A DNA stretch of 64,000 bases, taken from contig NZ_LKEU01000033.1 of the NCBI RefSeq assembly GCF_001766835.1, forward strand, positions 1 through 64,000, given 5' to 3'. Within the stretch, counting starts at the first letter, position 1. The number at the start of each line of letters is the position of its first letter. Below the pieces are notes generated by a model. The model was not told where the DNA came from. It did no database searches and worked only from the letters and a program-made list of their open reading frames with translations. The DNA is from Acetobacterium wieringae (GTDB lineage Bacteria; Bacillota; Clostridia; Eubacteriales; Eubacteriaceae). The position numbers and the translations under genes are program-made. Below are positions 25,287 to 32,787 of the stretch, piece by piece.

Positions 25287-26307
25287 GAGCGCTCACCTCC
25301 TCAACAGTAATTTGATGTGAACGCAGATAATTAATGGCCCGGGCCGCACTCAGCTCATCCTCAGGCAATTGAATAACCATTTGTCCAAAAGCGAAGCCAT
25401 CGATATTTTTCATATCAGCATGGAGAATATTCACCAGGCATTTTGTTTCCAGAACCATTTTTGCCATCACCGAGTCACTGGATGATTTTTCGTCAAATAC
25501 GACCCGATAGGTGTTCTTACCCATTACTACCGAACCCTGATCGCCCTCGGAAAAAATCATTTTTTTTGCAATATCGGTTTTCGGATTCCGGAAAATGTCT
25601 TCAACTTCGCCATCTTCGGCAATCTGACTTTTATCGATGATCGCCACATGGCTGCAGATCTGCTCCACCACACTCATTTCATGGGTGATGATCACAATCG
25701 TGATCCCCAATTTATGATTAATTTCTTTTAACAGCTTAAGAATTGAATTGGTGGTCGAGGGATCCAGAGCCGAGGTGGCCTCATCACACAGCAAAATTTT
25801 GGGATTATTGGCCAACGCCCGGGCGATGGCAATCCGTTGCTTTTGACCTCCGGACAACTGCGCCGGATAGGCCTTGGCTTTATCGGGCAGGCCCACCAGT
25901 TCTAACAATTCAGCCGCTCTTTTTTTTGCCGTTTCTTTATCCACTCCGGCAATTTCCAGGGGAAAAAGAATGTTTTTCTCGGCAGTGCGTTGCATCAGCA
26001 AATTAAATTGCTGAAAAATCATGCCCACTGAATAACGCACCGTTCTTAGTTCTTTTTCAGTTATTTTCGAAATATCCTGTCCATCAATGAAAACGCTACC
26101 ACTGGTGGGCTTTTCAAGAAGATTGATACAACGAACCAGGGTGCTTTTGCCAGCCCCACTCATACCAATAATCCCATAAATATCGCCCTGGTTAATGCTT
26201 AGATTGATACCATCCAAAGCCTTTACTTCGCCACTTTTGGGACGAAAGGTTTTCCCCAGATCCTTTATTTCAATGATGGGTTTCAGAGACGTCTTTTCTG
26301 TTTCGAT
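25276..26307 (-). CDS. metN: Methionine ABC transporter ATP-binding protein, apparent AUC start
   Basis: Walker A GIIGMSGAGKSTLVRC, signature LSGGQKQRIAIARAL and Walker B ILLCDEATSALDP, then a C-terminal ACT-like NIL regulatory domain (about residues 265-340). The first in-frame ATG, GTG or TTG is a TTG at 26217, which would remove IIEIKDLGKTFRP and the aromatic loop needed for nucleotide binding. Coding homology extends to about 26280. A strong GGAGG lies nine bases before an in-frame ATC at 26305-26307. Starting there gives 343 residues, the usual MetN length. Either AUC is the start or the base is a sequence error. Confidence 0.85.
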   Translation of the reverse strand: METEKTSLKPIIEIKDLGKTFRPKSGEVKALDGINLSINQGDIYGIIGMSGAGKSTLVRCINLLEKPTSGSVFIDGQDISKITEKELRTVRYSVGMIFQQFNLLMQRTAEKNILFPLEIAGVDKETAKKRAAELLELVGLPDKAKAYPAQLSGGQKQRIAIARALANNPKILLCDEATSALDPSTTNSILKLLKEINHKLGITIVIITHEMSVVEQICSHVAIIDKSQIAEDGEVEDIFRNPKTDIAKKMIFSEGDQGSVVMGKNTYRVVFDEKSSSDSVMAKMVLETKCLVNILHADMKNIDGFAFGQMVIQLPEDELSAARAINYLRSHQITVEEVSAHVG

Positions 26308-26489
26308 GTTCCTTACCCTCCTACACTCAATAAATTTATTGTTTTAATGAACTTAACACCAATCAGGCATTCCCGCTTTGTTTAGCTATTTGACAACGTT
26401 TCAAACTGTCCGCCACTATCTGACAGTAATCCCATCAATCATTTTGTCTAATACACATTGCCGTTGCCGATCTTCACAATGACATAAGT
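26308..26489 (-). other. metNIQ leader without a recognised riboswitch
   Basis: About 180 bases between the promoter/hairpin and metN. I find no S-box, SMK or SAM-II consensus. A short stem ACTGTC / GACAGT (about 26402-26424) and the ribosome binding site AGGAGG (about 26317-26322) are visible. Function unknown. Confidence 0.4.
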
Positions 26490-26527
26490 CCTATTAAAAA
26501 CAGTGGGTTAAAACACACCCACCGTTT
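26490..26527 (-). terminator. Terminator-like hairpin ahead of metNIQ
   Basis: Minus strand AAACGGTGGGT, loop, ACCCACTGTTT then TTTAA. It may end the yccF transcript. It also lies immediately after the consensus promoter at 26528-26557, so it could act as an attenuator for metNIQ. Confidence 0.7.
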
Positions 26528-26557
26528 ATTATAGTCTCGATTTGATTTTCTTGTCAA
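26528..26557 (-). promoter_or_regulatory. Promoter of metNIQ
   Basis: Minus strand TTGACA (26552-26557), an 18-base spacer and TATAAT (26528-26533), both boxes full consensus. Confidence 0.8.
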
Positions 26558-26579
26558 GCCAAATAGCGCAATCCCTACC

Positions 26580-26948
26580 TTAAATATCGGTAATTTGTGC
26601 GCCAAAGGGAAACAATGCCAGTTTGGCAAACTTAAACCATTGCAGACCAAACGGGATTCCAATTAAGGTAATGCAATAGATAATCCCCAGAATCGCCGAT
26701 GCCGCTGCCAGCCCCCAACCAAAAATCAATATCCATAAAATATTCAGGATCACCGAACCCGTTCCCATCTGTGAATAATCGACCGTTTTTCCAAATGGCC
26801 AGAATACCAACTGCGCCATTTTAAAGGCTTGCAACCCCAGAGGAATCCCAATAATCGTGATGCAGCAAAGAATTCCGGCTAAAAACCAACCAATTGCCAT
26901 AATCAGGCCCCCAAAAATAATCCAGATAATATTCCCAATAATACTCAT
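26580..26948 (-). CDS. yccF: YccF-family inner membrane protein
   Basis: A 122-residue membrane protein with an internal duplication: GNIIWIIFGGLIMAIGWFLAGILC and NILWILIFGWGLAAASAILGIIYC, each followed by ITxIGIP(L/F)GLQ and a (F/L)xPFG motif. This is the YccF domain pattern. The molecular role of the family is not established. It sits 19 bp downstream of msrA and is probably cotranscribed. Confidence 0.88.
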   Translation of the reverse strand: MSIIGNIIWIIFGGLIMAIGWFLAGILCCITIIGIPLGLQAFKMAQLVFWPFGKTVDYSQMGTGSVILNILWILIFGWGLAAASAILGIIYCITLIGIPFGLQWFKFAKLALFPFGAQITDI

Positions 26949-26967
26949 ACTAGTCTCTTTTCATTTT

Positions 26968-27510
26968 TTATTTTATGGATGGATCCCGAGCGACTGCAGC
27001 CTTTTTAAACTCACGATTGCCAATATGACAGTACCCGCCGGGATTCTTTATTAGATACTCCTGGTGATAGCCTTCTGCTGCGCTATAGTTCTCCAGCGGC
27101 AGCACTTCGATGGCCAGCGGCACCCCATATTCCATCCTTAATGCCTGAACCGACGCTAAGATCACCGCTTCATCGGCAGGATCCGAATAGTAAATACCCG
27201 TACGATACTGAATTCCCACATCGTTCCCCTGACGATTCACGGCAACCGGATCGATGACTTCAAAATACATACTCAACAAAAATGGTAGGCTGATCACCTG
27301 ATTGTCATAGGTGACCTTAACTACCTCAGCATGCCCGGTGTTGTGATGACAGACATCCTCGTAGGTGGGATTTTGGGTTTTGCCATTGGCATAACCGACC
27401 TCGGTTTTGATGACTCCCCTAATGGCTTTAAAATACATTTCCGTTCCCCAGAAACAGCCGCCAGCCAAGGTGATTTCTCTGACATTATTATTCAAATTTT
27501 CTCTTATCAT
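26968..27510 (-). CDS. msrA: Peptide-methionine (S)-S-oxide reductase
   Basis: A 180-residue MsrA with the catalytic motif AGGCFWGTEMYF (Cys near residue 19), GYANGKTQNPTYEDVC and HAEVVKVTYD. It reduces methionine-S-sulfoxide in proteins, using the active-site Cys. It is one base downstream of the hydrolase stop and upstream of yccF. It lies next to, but separately promoted from, the methionine transporter. Confidence 0.96.
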   Translation of the reverse strand: MIRENLNNNVREITLAGGCFWGTEMYFKAIRGVIKTEVGYANGKTQNPTYEDVCHHNTGHAEVVKVTYDNQVISLPFLLSMYFEVIDPVAVNRQGNDVGIQYRTGIYYSDPADEAVILASVQALRMEYGVPLAIEVLPLENYSAAEGYHQEYLIKNPGGYCHIGNREFKKAAVARDPSIK

Positions 27511-27511
27511 A

Positions 27512-28252
27512 TCAGTTTCCTTTCCAGATTTCCATAATTTTTTCGACCGTGATCACTTGCTGTTCAGCCTGGGTGATCGATGCTGTACCATCGCCAGCCT
27601 GCAATCCATAATTGCCAAAGCCACTGTGATTGCCCCCAGCAATTTCATAATAGCTGGCTTCCCGCGGCATCTTATCCCGGCCTTTAGCCAGACCCTGCTG
27701 ATCAATAATCTGATCGGCACTGCCATAGAGACTTAGTACCGGATGACTGCTTTGAGTCAGCGATTCATTGGGATATGCACCTAAGAGCACCAACCCGGAT
27801 ACCTGATCTTCATGTTCAGCCAGATAGTCCGAGGCCATCGCCCCACCCAGGGAGTGCCCAACCATCACCCAATTCTCAATTTCCGGTATGGTTTCCATTA
27901 CCGCATCAGCTCCATTTATATTAAACACCGCCAGATTAAAGGGCATGCCGACAATCACTGCCGGATAGCCTTGTTCTGCTAGTGCCCGTACTAACGGAGC
28001 ATAGGCGATGTCTTCCACCTTCCCGCCGGGATAAAAAATAAAGCCTGTTTCATTTTGACCTGCTGTTGGCATAAATATCGTCAGATTACCTTCCTCTCGA
28101 ACATTCACCTGATCACTTGAAATCAGGGCATCATGAGCCGTTTGATCGGCATGATAGTAATCCCCCAAATACGTCAATATCCCAATAACCAAAGCTACCA
28201 ATACGATTCCAAGTATTTTTACAATTTTTTTTGCGGTTTTTCTTTCTTTCAT
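27512..28252 (-). CDS. Membrane-anchored alpha/beta hydrolase
   Basis: A 246-residue protein with one N-terminal membrane helix (about residues 8-28, IVKILGIVLVALVIGILTYL) and an alpha/beta hydrolase fold outside. The nucleophile elbow is MVGHSLGGAMASDYL, and GNHSGFGNYG near the C-terminus supplies the catalytic His. It belongs to the DUF-type dienelactone-hydrolase-like lineage; no substrate can be given. AAGGAGCAGCG precedes the ATG. Confidence 0.85.
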   Translation of the reverse strand: MKERKTAKKIVKILGIVLVALVIGILTYLGDYYHADQTAHDALISSDQVNVREEGNLTIFMPTAGQNETGFIFYPGGKVEDIAYAPLVRALAEQGYPAVIVGMPFNLAVFNINGADAVMETIPEIENWVMVGHSLGGAMASDYLAEHEDQVSGLVLLGAYPNESLTQSSHPVLSLYGSADQIIDQQGLAKGRDKMPREASYYEIAGGNHSGFGNYGLQAGDGTASITQAEQQVITVEKIMEIWKGN

Positions 28253-28348
28253 CGCTGCTCCTTAGTGATGTGGGCTGTTGCTTCTGATCTCACTTTTATA
28301 CCCCAACCCATTATAAAACAACCATTTCGTCATTTTAATTTTTCAAAA

Positions 28349-28379
28349 AATAAAAAAACCGCAATCGCTGCGGTTCTGT
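28349..28379 (-). terminator. Terminator of the tRNA operon
   Basis: Minus strand GAACCGCA, GCGA, TTGCGGTT followed by TTTTTA, just after tRNA-Lys. Confidence 0.88.
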
Positions 28380-28387
28380 TTTTTAAA

Positions 28388-28463
28388 TGGTGACCCATGG
28401 GCGACTTGAACGCCCGACACCCTGATTAAAAGTCAGATGCTCTACCAACTGAGCTAATGGGTC
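28388..28463 (-). tRNA. tRNA-Lys (anticodon TTT)
   Basis: Acceptor GACCCAT/ATGGGTC, D-loop TCAGTTGGTAGA, anticodon loop CTTTTAA, T-loop GTTCAAGTC and encoded CCA. Confidence 0.96.
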
Positions 28464-28498
28464 AGATAGATTAATTAATATTTATTTGTCTTAAAACG

Positions 28499-28518
28499 AC
28501 TGAGTTAATGGGTCAGAT
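28499..28518 (-). pseudogene. tRNA-Lys 5'-end remnant
   Basis: Twenty bases match the 5' start of the tRNA-Lys gene at 28449-28468 with one mismatch. The remnant covers a few flanking bases and the first 15 tRNA bases, and lies 50 bp away in the same orientation. Confidence 0.75.
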
Positions 28519-28548
28519 GCTGTTTTTCTTTTCTCTGCTTAATAAAAA

Positions 28549-28625
28549 TGGCAGGGGTAGCAGGACTCGAACCTACGAAATGCCAGAATCAAAATCTGGT
28601 GCCTTACCAACTTGGCTATACCCCT
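28549..28625 (-). tRNA. tRNA-Gln (anticodon TTG)
   Basis: Acceptor AGGGGTA/TACCCCT, D-loop CAAGTTGGTAAG, anticodon loop TTTTGAT, T-loop GTTCGAGTC and encoded CCA. Confidence 0.95.
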
Positions 28626-28651
28626 ATAAAAATAATAACGATATAAAAAAA

Positions 28652-28729
28652 TGGGGTGGATAATGGGACTCGAACCCACAACATCCAGAACCACAATCTG
28701 GCGCTCTAACCGATTGAACTATACCCACC
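28652..28729 (-). tRNA. tRNA-His (anticodon GTG)
   Basis: Anticodon loop TTGTGGT, T-loop GTTCGAGTC, encoded CCA. The extra 5' G (G-1) opposite C73, diagnostic of tRNA-His, is visible. Confidence 0.95.
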
Positions 28730-28753
28730 ACGATATAAAAACAAACTAAAAAA

Positions 28754-28830
28754 TGGTGCGCCTGAAGGGATTCGAACCCCTGGCACACGGCTTAGAAGGC
28801 CGTTGCTCTATCCTACTGAGCTACAGGCGC
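28754..28830 (-). tRNA. tRNA-Arg (anticodon TCT)
   Basis: Acceptor GCGCCTG/CAGGCGC, D-loop TCAGTAGGATAGA, anticodon loop CTTCTAA, T-loop GTTCGAATC and encoded CCA. Confidence 0.96.
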
Positions 28831-28849
28831 TCAATCCTTTTCGCAAAAA

Positions 28850-28923
28850 TGGAGCGGGTGAAGGGAATCGAACCCTCGCGACTGGCTTGGAAGGCCAGGG
28901 CTCTACCACTGAGCTACACCCGC
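28850..28923 (-). tRNA. tRNA-Gly (anticodon TCC)
   Basis: Acceptor GCGGGTG/CACCCGC, D-loop TCAGTGGTAGA, anticodon loop CTTCCAA, T-loop GTTCGATTC and encoded CCA. It is the first gene of the five-tRNA operon. Confidence 0.96.
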
Positions 28924-28948
28924 ATTGCCTCTCTTAGAGACAAGTGTT

Positions 28949-28977
28949 AGTATACTTGAAATAGGCAGTGTTGTCAA
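28949..28977 (-). promoter_or_regulatory. Promoter of the tRNA operon
   Basis: Minus strand TTGACA (28972-28977), a 17-base spacer and TATACT (28949-28954). Confidence 0.87.
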
Positions 28978-29044
28978 CTCTTTTTTAATTATTTTTTGTT
29001 TTTATGGGCGCTCAAAACTCGGTCAGTCTGAACCGAAACAAGGC

Positions 29045-29827
29045 TTAGACTATTTTAATTCCAACACCTTTTTTGAAGATATAGGCCGCAATCAAAAATG
29101 AACTGATCAGCAATCCCATTGTCAAAAGAACGTGTATCACAATATTGCCCTCGCAGACGCCGATATAGGCGTATCGGGAAACATTAACCAACGGAAAGAT
29201 CGGATTGAGATAAATTAAATTGGCCAAAAATCCTGGCAGTTTAGAAACCTCAAAAAAGACCCCTCCTAAATAGGTAAGTGGCGTGATAATAATTGCCAGA
29301 GCAAAATTCATTTTTTCAAAATTATCTAAAACAAGACCGGCAATTAAACCCACCGAAGCAAACACAAAGGACGTTGCCGTCAGTGAGAGAACAAAAAAGA
29401 TTGGATATGCAACTTCATAGCCCACGAAAAATATCGTCGCCACATAAGTCAAAATGCCAACCAGCACCCCGCGAAACATTCCACCAAAGACAAAAGCCAG
29501 AATTTTTTCTGCCAGTGAGATGGGATAGCTGTTTAGATCCTGAATGGTGTTTTGAAATTTCTGTGAGATCATTGAAAAAGCGGGATTTTGAAAGGCCGCA
29601 AAAATTGCTCCCATCGTCGCTAAACCGGGAACCAGAAAATTGAGATAGCTAATTCCATCAATCCCGACTTCTCTGGTTTGCAACATTCCCCCGAAGATCA
29701 GCATATATAATATATTCGAAATCAGTGGCGCCAGTACTGTCTGTACCGGAACCTTCATAAACCGATGGATTTCTTTATTTAAGAGGGTTGCAAATCCAAC
29801 TCTGTTATAAAAAACTCTACTTTTCAT
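29045..29827 (-). CDS. ABC-2 type transporter permease
   Basis: A 260-residue permease with about six membrane helices. The N-terminal FATLLNKEIHRFMKVPVQTVLAPLI and central FPISLAEKILAF-type segments match the ABC-2 family that includes drug and polysaccharide exporters. It lies 8 bp downstream of its ATPase. The substrate is not known. Confidence 0.9.
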   Translation of the reverse strand: MKSRVFYNRVGFATLLNKEIHRFMKVPVQTVLAPLISNILYMLIFGGMLQTREVGIDGISYLNFLVPGLATMGAIFAAFQNPAFSMISQKFQNTIQDLNSYPISLAEKILAFVFGGMFRGVLVGILTYVATIFFVGYEVAYPIFFVLSLTATSFVFASVGLIAGLVLDNFEKMNFALAIIITPLTYLGGVFFEVSKLPGFLANLIYLNPIFPLVNVSRYAYIGVCEGNIVIHVLLTMGLLISSFLIAAYIFKKGVGIKIV

Positions 29828-29835
29828 TTGCTCTC

Positions 29836-30741
29836 CTAATGTTTAATGATATTTAAATAAATATCTTCCAGTTTTGGTCTTTCGACCACCAGATTGGTGA
29901 ATTCCAAGTTTTTCTCCGATAGTTGCCTAAAGACTTTGGACAAGTCTTTTTTTGAGGCTTTCAGCTGCAGCCTGGTTTTATCTTCAATATGCGGATGATA
30001 GTCACTTAAAAAATCAAAGTCAGCCAGATTAAGTGCCTGATCAAAGTGAACCTCGATGATTGACTCCCGGGAAAAGGCATCCATCAGTTCTTCTTTGGGT
30101 TCATCAGCAATAATTTTCCCGCCATCAATAATCACAATCCGCTTGCACAGCTTTTCAGCTTCTTCAATATAGTGGGTGGTCAGGATGATCGTGGTTCCGG
30201 ACTGATGCAGCTTAACCAGAAAATCATATAAGGTATGGCGCATTTCAATATCAACACCCGCTGTTGGCTCATCGAGAATCAGGATTTTGGGCTTATGAAC
30301 CAGCGCCTTGGCAATCAGAAACCGTCTGCGCATTCCCCCGGACAGATCCCGAATGCGGGCACTACGTTTTTCGGTTAAGTACAAGGCCTCCAGAACTTCA
30401 TCGATATAGGCCTTGTTGTTTTTGATCCCAAAGTAACCGGATTGTTTTTTTAAGGCTTCATCAACAGTAAATACAAAATCATAGCCCGTATCCTGGGGGA
30501 CGATGCCGATAATTTTTTTTGTTTCCAGTTCCTTCTTATCAAGATCGTAACCACCGATGCTGACACTCCCCTGGGTCTTTTTCACATTACCGGCCAGGAT
30601 ATTGATCAAGGTGCTTTTACCCGCCCCATTTTGTCCCAGCAGGGCGGTGAATTCCCCTTCAGCAATTTCTAAATTGATGTTTTTTAAAGCCTCTTTTTTT
30701 CCCTTTTGATAGGTCATTGATACATCTCTTACACTGAGCAT
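29836..30741 (-). CDS. ABC transporter ATP-binding protein
   Basis: A 301-residue DrrA/CcmA-type ATPase with Walker A ALLGQNGAGKSTLINILAG, signature LSGGMRRRFLIAKAL and Walker B ILILDEPTAGVD. The C-terminal domain after about residue 220 (EVHFDQAL) is typical of export ATPases of this class. AAAAGGAGGCAAGCG precedes the ATG at 30741; a longer start at 30771 overlaps the upstream gene and lacks a good site. It pairs with the permease downstream. Confidence 0.92.
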   Translation of the reverse strand: MLSVRDVSMTYQKGKKEALKNINLEIAEGEFTALLGQNGAGKSTLINILAGNVKKTQGSVSIGGYDLDKKELETKKIIGIVPQDTGYDFVFTVDEALKKQSGYFGIKNNKAYIDEVLEALYLTEKRSARIRDLSGGMRRRFLIAKALVHKPKILILDEPTAGVDIEMRHTLYDFLVKLHQSGTTIILTTHYIEEAEKLCKRIVIIDGGKIIADEPKEELMDAFSRESIIEVHFDQALNLADFDFLSDYHPHIEDKTRLQLKASKKDLSKVFRQLSEKNLEFTNLVVERPKLEDIYLNIIKH

Positions 30742-30767
30742 CGCTTGCCTCCTTTTCCCTGCTACAA

Positions 30768-31253
30768 TCAATCATTCCAAAGCGGGATGATTTTTGCCTC
30801 GATTTCCCCTTTTTCTATGGTAATCAGCCCATAGCTTGCGGGATCATCCAAGCGGGGTGCCCCTACCGAACCGGGGTTCATCAGCAACACCTGGCCATCA
30901 TCTTCAATGTAAGCGTGGTGGGTATGTCCATAGAGAATCACTTGCGCACTCTTTTCCAACCCGGCATAGTAAAGATGATGCAGATCATTCTTGACCCCGT
31001 GTTTATGACCATGACAGGCAAACACTCTAAACCCACCTAATGTGGTTTCCAGTGACATACTACCCTGATCAGCAAACGAGTCCAAGTTGCCCTTTAAGAT
31101 GTGAACGGGGGCGTTCGTGATCGTTCGCAGATACAGCGCATCTTCCACATAATCCCCCAAATGGATAATCACATCCACCGGACCCATTTCCTCAACAGCC
31201 TGTTTTACAGCTTTCAGATTGCCGTGGCTATCGCTCATTACGCCAATTTTCAT
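30768..31253 (-). CDS. YfcE/MJ0936-family metallophosphoesterase
   Basis: A 161-residue phosphodiesterase of the calcineurin-like fold. The metal ligand motifs occur in order: VMSDSHGN, HLGDYVED, LKGNLDS, ACHGHKHG and LYGHTHHAY. Related proteins hydrolyse phosphodiesters in vitro; the in vivo substrate is unknown. It lies between rdgB and the ABC exporter in an apparent operon. Confidence 0.92.
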   Translation of the reverse strand: MKIGVMSDSHGNLKAVKQAVEEMGPVDVIIHLGDYVEDALYLRTITNAPVHILKGNLDSFADQGSMSLETTLGGFRVFACHGHKHGVKNDLHHLYYAGLEKSAQVILYGHTHHAYIEDDGQVLLMNPGSVGAPRLDDPASYGLITIEKGEIEAKIIPLWND

Positions 31254-31309
31254 TTTATCCCCCATCCCTTAGTCTTTTCGTACAAATAAAAATCCCCATT
31301 GCCCGTTTT

Positions 31310-31909
31310 TTATCGTGCCTGATTCAGCAGTTCCCGGGCCTTTTGAATGGCAAGGGCACGATGACTGAGGCGGTTTTTTTCTTCCTTGCTCATGTCACCG
31401 TAGCAACGTCCGGATGCTTCATGAATGAACAGCGGATCATAGCCAAATCCCCCGCTGCCGCAATAGTCACTGGCAATTTTTCCCCGAACCAGTCCTTCAC
31501 AGGTCAACTCCCGACCATCCGGCAAAATCATCGCAATGGCCGTAATAAAGGCAGCGCCCCGCTGCCCTTCCGGAACATTGGCCATTTCTTTTAAAAGCTT
31601 CTTATTATTGTCGCCATAACTGACATTGTCGCCAGCATAACGGGCCGAATAGATTCCCGGAGCCCCACCAAGGCAATCGACTGACAAACCGGAGTCGTCT
31701 CCCATAATGATCAGATCTTTGCCCTGGACATAGGGCTGCAAGGCCCGTACCTTGATCAGCGCATTCGCTTCAAAGGTCCGGCCATCTTCAATAATATCCA
31801 GATCAATATCTAAATCCTTCATCGTCATGACTTCAAAATCATCGCCCAGCATTGCTTTCAACTCATTGGCCTTATCCTGATTTCCAGTCGCTAACAGTAT
31901 CGTTCTCAT
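31310..31909 (-). CDS. rdgB: XTP/dITP pyrophosphatase
   Basis: A 199-residue RdgB/HAM1 protein. The N-terminal LLATGNQDKANELKAML, the central MGDDSGLSVDCLGGAPGIYSARYAG split as MGDDSGLSVD and GAPGIYSARYAG, and GFGYDPLFI are family motifs. It hydrolyses non-canonical purine nucleotides to prevent their incorporation in DNA. It is 13 bp downstream of rph, a common pairing in Firmicutes. Confidence 0.96.
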   Translation of the reverse strand: MRTILLATGNQDKANELKAMLGDDFEVMTMKDLDIDLDIIEDGRTFEANALIKVRALQPYVQGKDLIIMGDDSGLSVDCLGGAPGIYSARYAGDNVSYGDNNKKLLKEMANVPEGQRGAAFITAIAMILPDGRELTCEGLVRGKIASDYCGSGGFGYDPLFIHEASGRCYGDMSKEEKNRLSHRALAIQKARELLNQAR

Positions 31910-31922
31910 GATTATTTACCCG

Positions 31923-32681
31923 TTAATCCTGTAATGTATCTTTCTGGAAAGCGATAATTTCTTTGATACTCGCTTCGCCCAGTTCTAATAGTTTTTGCAG
32001 TTCTTCCTTTTTAAAGGGCCGTTCTTCACCGGTGCCCTGTATTTCGATGATTTCACCCGCTTCAGTCATCACCATATTCATATCGACCTCGGCATGTGAA
32101 TCTTCTTCATAACACAGATCAACAATGGCTTCGCCCTGATAAATTCCGACACTGGTGGCCGCGACATAATTGGTAATCGGCATTTCGGCAATTTTTCCGG
32201 CTTCGATCAACCCTGACAAGGCATCATGAAGAGCCAGAAATGAGCCGGTAATTGCTGCCGTTCGAGTTCCGCCGTCGGCCTGGATCACATCACAGTCGAT
32301 CCAGATGGTTCGTTCCCCGAGCATCGTCTGATCGATGACGGATCGCAGACTCCGCCCGATTAAGCGCTGAATTTCCATGGTTCGGCCATCGATTTTGCCC
32401 CGATTCCGATCCCGGCTTTTTCGATTGTTGGTTGATGCCGGAATCATTTCATACTCGGCGGTGACCCAGCCTTTCTTCTGGCCTTTTAAAAATGGCGGCA
32501 CCTTGTCTTCAACCATCGCAGTGCATATGACCTTGGTATCGCCGACTTCAATCAGCACTGATCCCTGGGCATTTTTTATAAAGTGTCGGGTGACTCTGAT
32601 TGGTCTTAATTCGTGGGCTTCCCGACCATCAATTCGTTGGTTGATCGCTTCTGTTGCTTTTATTTCTTCACTATTTTCCAT
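31923..32681 (-). CDS. rph: Ribonuclease PH
   Basis: A 252-residue RNase PH. Motifs [40 protein letters not shown] split around [17 protein letters not shown], and [16 protein letters not shown] are clear. It trims tRNA 3' ends with phosphate. It is probably the first gene of an rph-rdgB-phosphodiesterase-ABC operon. AAAAAGGTAAGAT precedes the ATG. Confidence 0.96.
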   Translation of the reverse strand: MENSEEIKATEAINQRIDGREAHELRPIRVTRHFIKNAQGSVLIEVGDTKVICTAMVEDKVPPFLKGQKKGWVTAEYEMIPASTNNRKSRDRNRGKIDGRTMEIQRLIGRSLRSVIDQTMLGERTIWIDCDVIQADGGTRTAAITGSFLALHDALSGLIEAGKIAEMPITNYVAATSVGIYQGEAIVDLCYEEDSHAEVDMNMVMTEAGEIIEIQGTGEERPFKKEELQKLLELGEASIKEIIAFQKDTLQD

Positions 32682-32709
32682 ATCTTACCTTTTTCTGTTT
32701 CTTATTTTT

Positions 32710-32742
32710 TAAGGGATTACTGCAACGATGCAATAATCCCTT
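32710..32742. repeat. Stem-loop between gatB and rph
   Basis: AAGGGATTACTGCA, ACGA loop, TGCAATAATCCCTT; 13 of 14 pairs. A-rich flanks on both transcript sides mean it lacks the T run of an intrinsic terminator in the minus direction. Confidence 0.6.
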
Positions 32743-32787
32743 AGTTAAAAATTCTTGTTCTTTAATACTATTCGGTGTTACCGCATC

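Noticed and set aside
28388..28923. Attachment site for an integrated element in the tRNA cluster
   Set aside because: The only duplicated tRNA segment is a 5' end, not the 3' end used by most integrases, and no integrase or phage gene is near.
28753..28950. Short plus-strand frame with VRLKGFEPLAHG-like residues
   Set aside because: This is the familiar false translation of reverse-strand tRNA genes (tRNA-Arg and tRNA-Gly).
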